The position numbers were made by a program, and so were the translations under genes. Below the pieces are notes generated by a model, which saw only the letters and a program-made list of their open reading frames with translations, was not told where the DNA came from and did no database searches. This document shows positions 54,255 to 62,737 of a stretch of DNA of 64,000 nucleotides, piece by piece (position 1 is the first letter of the stretch; each line of letters starts with the position of its first letter). This DNA is from Nannochloropsis salina CCMP1776 (Eukaryota; Sar; Eustigmatophyceae; Eustigmatales; Monodopsidaceae), in NCBI GenBank assembly GCA_004565275.1, contig SDOX01000016.1, positions 903,430 through 967,429 of the forward strand, given 5' to 3'.

Positions 54255-56180
54255 ATGTACCGGGCAGTACCATTATGGATCGCCCTCTTCGGGGCTCTCA
54301 CCGCGGCAGATGCCTCGCGCAGCAACGTCGCCACCGGACACGCACGCAAGAAAGGCCAACTTCCAGGCAATCGAAAGCTTGTACAACTCATGGATGAAGA
54401 GAAAAAAGGGTTCCTCTCTATCCCTCAGGATGACCCTGATCCTGCGGGCCGTGCGCTACGTCTTAGCTATCGAGCGCCTTATTGGGAGTTTGTCCCTTAC
54501 GGTACCAAGAATCCGTCGCTTGCTAATTTAACCATGGCTGCACCAGGTGGCATCCTGGGCAACGCTACGCTTCTTTCGCAAGGTGCCTTCGTTTCAGGGC
54601 AGATTAACACCTCTGTTCAAATTGGCTTGCAAACCATTGCGGAACCCATTTCAACCGCATGCACGGACATCAATTCGACGGGCATGTGCTTGGAAACACT
54701 TGACAGCTATCTGCCTCTCTACCAGTCCCTGGATCCTGAGTACCAGCCTGCCGCCTACAAGTTCTATGATTCTGACAAGGCATTCGCCCGCGAACGCTTG
54801 ACGGCCTCGCCTGCATTCCTCACGCTCGTGAAAAACGTGGCCGAAATTCCTTTCACGCAAGCGGATGTGACGGGTTACAACACCATTACAGGGGGCGAGC
54901 CTTTATCCAGCTTAGTTGCCCAAGGTCGTGTCTTTATCATAGATTACTACCCGCTCTACCAGGCAGGCGTCCTGGAGGCATCGCCCAACTCCTTCTTGGA
55001 GGCACCGACAGCCATCTTCTTTTTGGACGGCCCGAACAAAAACTCGAAATGGAACAATCTGAAGAAAAAGGATATGGTGCTTATGCCACTGGCCATCAAG
55101 TACAATGTGCAGCAGACTTACGTTGTGTCACCCCAAGACCCTAATCCTGATTGGTTTTTGGCCAAGGCAGTGTTCAACAGCTTGGACCGAGACGTAATGT
55201 TCATTTATCACTTTGTACTACATACAGCCATGAATAACATTGCAATTGCGGCGCAGAAGACTTTGGCCAGCGAGCATCCCCTCTTTATGCCAATCCAGCA
55301 CGCAACCAAAGATGATTTTGGAATTGTGCTCTCGGGCGTGGCAGGACTCTTGGATACCAATTCTGCCTTCAATGCATACCTCTCTCTCAGCGGATCCTCG
55401 GTTGAGGCATTGTCCTTCCCGTTTTTTATGGAGCTGTTCGACTGGCGCCTCACGAACCTTCGCGAGAATCTCAAAGCACGCGGAGTATCGGATGTCCCGG
55501 GGTTTTTGTACCGCGATGACGCCGGAGCCATTCATGACGCCCTGCTCACCTATACAAAGAAATACCTGGCTGATTCTTACAGGAAGCCCGGATCCGTGCA
55601 GGGCGATCCGGAGTTGCAGGCCTTCCTCGGTGCACTGACCAACTCATCGAACTCGATTGCCTTCCTGAAGAACTTCCCGACCTCCTCCGAAGTGCGAAAC
55701 TTGAAGGATATCAGTGAGCTGCTCGCGCAAATTTTGTGGATCGGCGGCGTCTTTCACCACTCGCTCAATTCCTACACATTGTTGGAGTATGGTTTGGTCT
55801 ATCCTAGTCACCCGGGAAAAATTCTCGCCCCTCTCCCGGCCAGCGTGGGCACACTCACGGATGACACAATGTTGCAATTGTACATCTCGGGCGCTATGTC
55901 TGGCAACCAGACCACGAGTATTGGGCCCCCCCTTGAATTTTTCCTGGGCACGCAAGGGACAGCATTTGCTTTCTTCCCGTTGCTCCAAAAGACCGGTCGG
56001 CTCACAAACATCTACCTGTCCGACACTGAGGACAAGCGGACAGCCAAAGCGGCTATTGCCCTTCGTCAGCGGCTGCGGGCTATCAGTAAGCGCATTTACA
56101 AGCGCGAGGCCGCCGTGACTGATGTGCCCAAGTATACGCTCCTGGACCCGGCGATCCTTCCGTTCAATCTATATATTTAA
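54255..56180 (+). CDS. Lipoxygenase-family protein, copy 1, secreted type
   Basis: 641 residues, one exon. Lipoxygenases insert O2 into polyunsaturated fatty acids using a non-haem iron held by three His, an Asn and the C-terminal Ile. Visible here are a signal peptide (residues 1-20), WFLAKAVFNSLDRDV (300-314), the ligand helix YHFVLHTAMNN (His319, His323), HPLFMPIQHA (341-350), FHHSLNSY with His501 and Asn505 as the later ligands, and a terminal NLYI with Ile641. Aligned on the second His and on HP, the first-ligand position is Tyr318, with His one residue later, so the spacing is H-x3-H rather than H-x4-H. No PLAT/C2 domain precedes the catalytic part; typical plant enzymes are about 850-900 residues. 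Activity is therefore inferred, not certain. The gene is one half of a tandem pair with the copy at 59573. Confidence 0.85.
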   Translation: MYRAVPLWIALFGALTAADASRSNVATGHARKKGQLPGNRKLVQLMDEEKKGFLSIPQDDPDPAGRALRLSYRAPYWEFVPYGTKNPSLANLTMAAPGGILGNATLLSQGAFVSGQINTSVQIGLQTIAEPISTACTDINSTGMCLETLDSYLPLYQSLDPEYQPAAYKFYDSDKAFARERLTASPAFLTLVKNVAEIPFTQADVTGYNTITGGEPLSSLVAQGRVFIIDYYPLYQAGVLEASPNSFLEAPTAIFFLDGPNKNSKWNNLKKKDMVLMPLAIKYNVQQTYVVSPQDPNPDWFLAKAVFNSLDRDVMFIYHFVLHTAMNNIAIAAQKTLASEHPLFMPIQHATKDDFGIVLSGVAGLLDTNSAFNAYLSLSGSSVEALSFPFFMELFDWRLTNLRENLKARGVSDVPGFLYRDDAGAIHDALLTYTKKYLADSYRKPGSVQGDPELQAFLGALTNSSNSIAFLKNFPTSSEVRNLKDISELLAQILWIGGVFHHSLNSYTLLEYGLVYPSHPGKILAPLPASVGTLTDDTMLQLYISGAMSGNQTTSIGPPLEFFLGTQGTAFAFFPLLQKTGRLTNIYLSDTEDKRTAKAAIALRQRLRAISKRIYKREAAVTDVPKYTLLDPAILPFNLYI

Positions 56181-56496
56181 ACTTAGACATCGCGGCCCTC
56201 TTCCGTACTACTAGAAGCCAGCTTTGGCCGGGTAGGATTTAATAGGCACGATTTGGTCATTTGTCACACTTCACACACGCACACACTGCCATATTGATCC
56301 GGGCACTTCAAAAAGTCGTCTTCCATGTTCTGGAATCACGGACACTTGATATGCTCATATTTGAATGCAAGTAGGAAGGCATGGTCAGGTGTCAGGGGCC
56401 ACAAAGAAGATCTGATACGGGAGGATAATGGCGGGAGAGAGGCCCAAGGAGGAGGAAAGGGAGGAAAAGGATGAGGAGTGAGAGGGGGACACGTGC
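56181..56496. other. 3' flank of lipoxygenase 1 with deletion scars
   Basis: Compared with copy B it lacks 381 bp after 56327 (at a repeated ATG) and 1501 bp after 56374. No gene seen. Confidence 0.8.
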
Positions 56497-56868
56497 CTTC
56501 CAGGCACTGATCAAAAGCCTCCTCGTCGGCGAGATGCTGCAGTTGCTTCACCAGGTAAGCCACTACTTAGAGAGGGAAAGGCGGCGGTCGGGAAGGGAGG
56601 GAGGAAACGAGGCGAGTGAGGAAACCGGCGAGGGTCCAGTGGGGTGCGACCACAGGAAAGAAGGAAGGGAACGAAAGGGAGGACACCGGGGCTTCGGGGG
56701 GAAGGGGAGGGAGGGTGGGAAGAGGGAGGGAAGGAGGGAGGGAGTGAGGGAGGGAGGGTGGGCACATGCCTTGTCGAGCGTGTAAAGGACGTAGCTCTTG
56801 TTGCCCATGAGCTGGCGACAGCCGTCCTCGAAGCGAGCCACATCGAAGGAGCCGTCCAGGCGGGCAAG
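56497..56868 (-). pseudogene. SIN3 corepressor fragment in copy A
   Basis: Two SIN3 exons remain: 56770-56868 (LARLDGSFDVARFEDGCRQL, ending YVLYTLDK) and 56497-56566 (YLVKQLQHLADEEAFDQCLE). The exons that follow in copy B (63524 down to 62738) are absent. The acceptor in front of the second exon, CTCTCTAG|GTGGTG in copy B, reads CTCTCTAAGTAGTG here: the AG moves and an in-frame TAG appears. At 56868 the SIN3 sequence is cut and joined to the RING-CH 5' end. It cannot make a SIN3 protein. Confidence 0.85.
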
Positions 56869-56915
56869 CCCCCATTTCGGGTGACATGATGCGGGCTGGT
56901 AGGGGAGGAGGACAT
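56869..56915 (-). pseudogene. Truncated 5' end of the RING-CH gene at the duplication junction
   Basis: ATG plus 14 full codons of the RING-CH gene, with its upstream DNA, are repeated here and run at 56868 into SIN3 exon sequence. The RING-CH frame continues in a different frame from SIN3 and stops at 56511, giving a chimeric ORF of about 134 codons that encodes neither domain. Confidence 0.85.
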
Positions 56916-59572
56916 TGAGAAACCTGTGGTGGAGTATACGAGTCGTTCGGTGCGTGAATGGGGGTGAGGAAAGAGTGGCAATGCAAAACCTAGGGGGAGC
57001 TATGGAAGCTTCCCGGTCGTCACGCTGACGAGAGAGCAGGAGCACACTCAGGGTCTGGTTCAACAGCAAGCTTCGATTGCTTCTCGAACCTATAAACCTT
57101 GATAGAGGGGGCTCAAAACATTGTTACTCTCTCTGTCAGTGGCATGGCGTGGGAGACGATGGTGACTGTCTAAGATGGTTCCTGAAAATGAGCAGCACAG
57201 TGCTCCAAAGCGTCTGCGCAGACATGTCAGTGCAAGAGGGGGCATGCTGCCGTACCACTCAAATTATGAGCTAGCACAGACCGCAACTTCAGGAAGCAGG
57301 CAATATACTTTGGATCAAATTTCTCATATTACGTGGGCGTACATTATGTTACATAGCCTCGAAAGGCTTTGTCTTTGCGCCGATTACTTGCGTCGGAGCA
57401 ACGGAGACGATTAACTTTTTTTGGAGACGCACAAATAGGCCCGTTTAAATCAGTTTCTTCATTGTATACTCTCAGAGGAGGACGGTACACCTTTCCCTAG
57501 CACGATACAAGCAGCATATTTTAAGATGAGTGTCGCAGGACGGGCATAAGAAAGAATAGCACGGTAGCTTAAGGCAATAGCCATCCCGGTGACGTGTGCC
57601 GTCGCCTCAGACAAGCGTGAGCTAAAGCTGCATGCCCGCATCAAGTCGGTTGCAAAGTTTGCTTCTCTATTAGGGTATAATTACTTCCTGCGTATCACGC
57701 TTATGCATGGAAAATTTGAGTCAGAAATTCACGGTTCTCCTGTGTGTCGTTGTTGTTGATGCCCGCTTCAGAGATTGACGGACAACCCTGCGGAAAATGT
57801 ACCACAAAGAAAATGTACCACAAAGAAAGATCTCTATCTCTGTCGAACGAAGATTCTTGGGCTTGCGAGGATCTGACCACTGCAGTCATTTGGATCACAC
57901 CTTAAGTCATTTCAGGCACTGTACATAGGGGACATCCCCTACACCTTGAGCTTTTGGTGATCTCACTCCAGCCCCATAGTTCCTTCCATGTGCCATTTTG
58001 GTTCATGTACTGCCTTTTCCACCCTCTGTGTGCCTTATGCTATGCAAAAGTCGTCCCTACGTTTTACTTATTCTCTCGCGTCCTGTTGGTGGCTACCCTG
58101 CCTCTCTATCAGCGCGCGTCACCCGAGCTCCTTGCCGGAATATCTCATTCACTGTTGCAACCACTCAAAAGGGTTTGGCTTTAGTTTTCGCATTTACTAT
58201 ATTTTGGCCGGGCTTTCTTTTGGATCGAAGGTGTAAAACAAATTTCCGTAAAAATATGAGGCATCCACTCCCTACGCCGACTGATTTGATGCGAGTCCGA
58301 ACAAGTACTCGTCCATTCATCGATGCCTTATTCATTCGACGATATCTACACATGCGAATATATCGACACGACATGATAACTTAATTTTCTACTCAAATTG
58401 AAGTAAAATAGGGAGACGCCGTTGGAAAGATTGTCGAACTAGGTGTTTCTCGGGAAAACTTTAACACGTGAATGCAGGGAATGAAGCTTTGCCGAGAAGT
58501 CATTTCCATCCGAATTTTGGCATCTTTAATTGAATAGCACACCTATTAGCCTCACGATATAGAGCTTCAATTATATCAAACATCATGGGTAAGGCTTGGG
58601 CTTTTACCTCATGTAATTCAAACTTTGAGACGGATTTAAACGGTCACTGGGCTCTGTCTCCACTCTCGGCAACTCTAAAGCTTACCGTGCAACCTACGAC
58701 GTGTCAACAGACACTCCCTTCAAATGACAGTCAAATACATCAGGCCCACGATATAGAGCATCACTTGTATGACATATGAAGGGCAAGGTTTTTCCTAACT
58801 TCAAGTAATTCAAATTTCAAAACGAAGGGATTTAGACGTTAGCTCTGTTTCCTTCTCTGGGCCGCGGGCGAGAATTCCGTTGAATCTATGTTGAGTTCCT
58901 CTCGACAGCCGTTTCAAGGCATAGGGTTGGTATGATTGGTTCTAAAGAATTCTGTATGGAATTTGTGGCTTTCAGTATGATGGGAATGGACGGTGACAGA
59001 GCTCACTTCTACCTCCGTCCCCCCGTTCGCCTTCGAACTTGTCCTGAGCGGTTTCTTTCAAACCACTGGCTTCTGCTCCTCCTCGCTCCAAGTGCTCGTT
59101 TTAGGGACTCCGATCCTGCCTCTAATCGTACCTACTTAGCCAGTAAACACCCATGGTTGTGTGTGTGTCCTACCATTGTCCTATGTTGTCCTACCATACA
59201 AAGATGTGCCTCTGCCGACGTCGTAGTGTATAGACCAGCTTGCGTATTTCCCTGTGACCCCCTTACTCAAAGTTCCAAGAGGTGCACTTTGTCGCGGATT
59301 AATCAATGGCAGAGGTAATCTGTGTCTCTCTCTCTCTTGATGCAACATGTTGTGTGATGCGTACCTTTGTAGACTCATAAGTCAACAGTGAATGCTCAGG
59401 ATGTTTACGATCCTCGTCCATGATTAGCCACACACATGGGATATGTTTAGCGGTCTCTCAACTGTCTTGTCGTGTGCAAAGTACCCATCCATATGGATAA
59501 TAAATACAACATCGCTATAAAACAGACGTCTGTATACTCTTTCGTCCACTGATCACTTATCAACGCCTAGTC
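56916..59572. other. Upstream region of lipoxygenase 2 (copy B)
   Basis: Near-identical to 51598-54254, including the internal repeat and the promoter. Nothing else recognised. Confidence 0.8.
59516..59522 (+). promoter_or_regulatory. TATA box of lipoxygenase copy 2
   Basis: TATAAAA, 51 bp before the ATG, as in copy A. Confidence 0.6.
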
Positions 59573-61498
59573 ATGTACCGGGCAGTACCATTATGGATCG
59601 CCCTCTTCGGGGCTCTCACCGCGGCAGATGCCTCGCGCAGCAACGTCGCCACCGGACACGCACGCAAGAAAGGCCAACTTCCAGGCAATCGAAAGCTTGT
59701 ACAACTCATGGATGAAGAGAAAAAAGGGTTCCTCTCTATCCCTCAGGATGACCCTGATCCTGCGGGCCGTGCGCGACGTCTAAGCTATCGAGCGCCTTAT
59801 TGGGAGTTTGTCCCTTACGGTACCCAGGATCCGTCGCTTGCTAATTTAACCATGGCTGCACCAGGTGGCATCCTGGGCAACGCTACGCTTCTTTCGCAAG
59901 GTGCCTTCGTTTTGGGGCAGGTTGACGTCTCTCTTCAATTTAGCTCGCAAAACATTGCGGAACCCATGTTAACCGCATGCACGGACATCAATTCGACGGG
60001 CATGTGCTTGGAAACACTTGACAGCTATCTGCCTCTCTACCAGTCCCTGGATCCTGAGTACCAGCCTGCCGCCTACAAGTTCTATGATTCTGACAAGGCA
60101 TTCGCCCGCGAACGCTTGACGGCCTCGCCTGCATTCCTCACGCTCGTGAAAAACGTGGCCGAAATTCCTTTCACGCAAGCGGACGTGACGGGTTACAACA
60201 CCATTACAGGGGGCGAGCCTTTATCCAGCTTAGTTGCCCAAGGTCGTGTCTTTATCATAGATTACTACCCGCTCTACCAGGCAGGCGTCCTGGAGGCATC
60301 GCCCAACTCCTTCTTGGAGGCACCGACAGCCATCTTCTTTTTGGACGGCCCGAACAAAAACTCGAAATGGAACAATCTGAAGAAAAAGGATATGGTGCTT
60401 ATGCCACTGGCCATCAAGTACAATGTGCAGCAGACTTACGTTGTGTCACCCCAAGACCCTAATCCTGATTGGTTTTTGGCCAAGGCAGTGTTCAACTGCT
60501 TGGACCGAGACGTGATGCTCGTTTATCACTTTATACTACATACAGCCATGAATAACATTGCGATTGCGGCGCAGAAGACTTTGGCCAGCGAGCATCCCCT
60601 CTTTATGCCAATCCAGCACGCAACCAAAGATGATTTTGGAATCATACTCGCGGGCGTGGCAGGACTGTTGGATCCCGATTCTGCCTTCAATAGATTTTTC
60701 TCTCTCAGCGGATCCTCGGTTGAGGCATTGTTTTTCCCGTATTTCATGGAGCTGTTCGACTGGCGCCTCACGAACCTTCGCGAGAATCTCAAAGCACGCG
60801 GAGTATCGGATGTCCCGGGGTTTTTGTACCGCGATGACGCCGGAGCCATTCATGACGCCCTGCTCACCTATACAAAGAAATACCTGGCTGATTCTTACAG
60901 GAAGCCCGGATCCGTGCAGGGCGATCCGGAGTTGCAGGCCTTCCTCGGTGCACTGACCAACTCATCGAACTCGATTGCCTTCCTGAAGAACTTCCCGACC
61001 TCCTCCGAAGTGCGAAACTTGAAGGATATCAGTGAGCTGCTCGCGCAAATTTTGTGGATCGGCGGCGTCTTTCACCACGCGCTCAATTCCTACACATTGT
61101 TTGAGTATGGTTTGGTCTATCCTAGTCACCCGGGAAAAATTCTCGCCCCTCTCCCGGCCAGCGTGGGCACACTCACGGATGACACAATGTTGCAATTGTA
61201 CATCTCGGGCGCTATGTCTGGCAACCAGACCACGAGTATTGGGCCCCCCATTGAATTTTTCCTGGGCACGCAAGAAACAGCATTTACGTTCTATCCAATG
61301 CTCCAAAAGACCGGTCGGCTCACAAACATCTACCTGTCCGACACTGAGGACAAGCGGACAGCCAAAGCGGCTATTGCCCTTCGTCAGCGGCTGCGGGCTA
61401 TCAGTAAGCGCATTTACAAGCGCGAGGCCGCCGTGACTGATGTGCCCAAGTATACGCTCCTGGACCCGGCGATCCTTCCGTTCAATCTATATATTTAA
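59573..61498 (+). CDS. Lipoxygenase-family protein, copy 2, secreted type
   Basis: 641 residues, the same length as copy 1 with no indels and the same signal peptide, His319/His323, His501/Asn505 and Ile641. Differences fall in patches: residue 68 (Leu to Arg), 85-86, 114-135 (the densest), 309-322 around the ligand helix (CLDRDVMLVYHFIL), 358-377, 387-391, 503, 510, 560 and 568-576. Most change the amino acid. In other lipoxygenases the segments around the ligand helices line the fatty-acid channel, so the two copies may differ in substrate or position of attack; this is inference. The promoter region is nearly identical to that of copy 1, so the pair is probably expressed alike. Tyr318 in place of the first His ligand is shared. 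Confidence 0.85.
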   Translation: MYRAVPLWIALFGALTAADASRSNVATGHARKKGQLPGNRKLVQLMDEEKKGFLSIPQDDPDPAGRARRLSYRAPYWEFVPYGTQDPSLANLTMAAPGGILGNATLLSQGAFVLGQVDVSLQFSSQNIAEPMLTACTDINSTGMCLETLDSYLPLYQSLDPEYQPAAYKFYDSDKAFARERLTASPAFLTLVKNVAEIPFTQADVTGYNTITGGEPLSSLVAQGRVFIIDYYPLYQAGVLEASPNSFLEAPTAIFFLDGPNKNSKWNNLKKKDMVLMPLAIKYNVQQTYVVSPQDPNPDWFLAKAVFNCLDRDVMLVYHFILHTAMNNIAIAAQKTLASEHPLFMPIQHATKDDFGIILAGVAGLLDPDSAFNRFFSLSGSSVEALFFPYFMELFDWRLTNLRENLKARGVSDVPGFLYRDDAGAIHDALLTYTKKYLADSYRKPGSVQGDPELQAFLGALTNSSNSIAFLKNFPTSSEVRNLKDISELLAQILWIGGVFHHALNSYTLFEYGLVYPSHPGKILAPLPASVGTLTDDTMLQLYISGAMSGNQTTSIGPPIEFFLGTQETAFTFYPMLQKTGRLTNIYLSDTEDKRTAKAAIALRQRLRAISKRIYKREAAVTDVPKYTLLDPAILPFNLYI

Positions 61499-62737
61499 AC
61501 TTAGACATCGCGGCCCTCTTCCGTACTACTGGAAGCCAGCTTTGGCCGGGTAGGATTTAATAGGCACGATTTGGTCATTTGTCACACTTCACACACACAC
61601 ACACTGCCATATTGATCCGGGCACTTCAAAAAGTCGTCTTCCATGCGCATCGTAAGACATCAAAACATTTACGTGTAATTTCTGAGTGAAACTTCTCCAT
61701 GATCGACAAAAGTCGTTGGAGCGAGTACAATAATCACTTATACAAACGGAATTTACTGGCCTAGATTATCCCGATTCCATGAGTAAGTAAAAGAAAAGAG
61801 TCATAGCCAGCATTGGGAAAAATACATGTTTCTTGCTCTCGCTGCTTTCTTTCCAAAGGTAGCCCGTGATAAGCGACCGCAAATGGTTCGCAGGTTTTCA
61901 CATTCCTTATCGTTAAAGCACTTTCTTCCAAACAGAGCAAATGAATAAAGCTAAAATATTTTACATCCCTTCTAGGCAACATCACACAGTCAAAGAATCA
62001 ATATCTCTGTGTGAGACGTCGGAATGTTCTGGAATCACGGACACTTGATATGCTCATATTTGAATGCAAGTAGCCCATGGCGGTACATCAAGGACATCAA
62101 GGCCAACTTGACCCATCGGTGTTATTGAACGCGCACGCGACGCGCCTGATGTGTCCAAAGCCCTGTTCGTCCTACCCTCGTTCCGACAGGCAATTCGTGA
62201 AGACTGCCACCGGAAGAAGCGTAACATCTACGTGAAGTTTCTTCTGAAGAACATGGAAGTAGTGTAGAAAAATTGAACGACTTCAGCCTTTGGCTTTGCA
62301 TAGAGGCCGAGGGGAAAAACCAAATCTGCATGAGCTTGCACGCTACCAGCCCGAGTACAGCAACAACAGGAGCGCAAGGTAAACTTCCTGGAGGCTCGAA
62401 GCTTTTGCAGTTTTACTCTTCCTTTTCCATACTCCTTGAGTACATTCTCCTGCCCCCGCGTCCTCTCTTCACGCCACCACGTACGACAGGAAGTATCTTT
62501 CCACTCAAGTGCACCCCGCGCTCTCTGCCCTCAGAGACGAAGACTTTGCACTGACTCTTCCCCATACTTCCTTAATTCAGAGCACGTATCCTAACCCCTT
62601 CCTGACCATCCCCTCTTCGCTTTCTCGTCTTTGCTCTCTTCTGTCAGAGCGCTCTTCTTCTGTCTCCTCAACGAGACAAGGCTGCTCGACTTACATACAG
62701 CATCGTACGATTGGCTCTTCTTCCCCTCCTCACCTTC
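61499..62737. other. Spacer between lipoxygenase 2 (+) and SIN3 (-)
   Basis: Convergent 3' flanks. It includes the 381 bp (61646-62026) and part of the 1501 bp missing from copy A. No frame or repeat with meaning was found. Confidence 0.6.

Larger units (their letters stand above)
51551..56868. repeat. Large tandem duplication, copy A (5318 bp)
   Basis: From the junction at 51551 this unit is repeated at a fixed offset of 5318 bp beginning at 56869. It contains the first 47 bp of the RING-CH coding sequence, 2.66 kb of upstream DNA, lipoxygenase copy 1, and a shortened SIN3 segment. By eye the non-coding part differs from copy B at fewer than ten positions. Confidence 0.95.

Noticed and set aside
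56511-56915. Chimeric ORF as a functional gene
   Set aside because: The frame after the junction is not the SIN3 frame and encodes Pro/Ser-rich shadow sequence; kept as a breakpoint finding.
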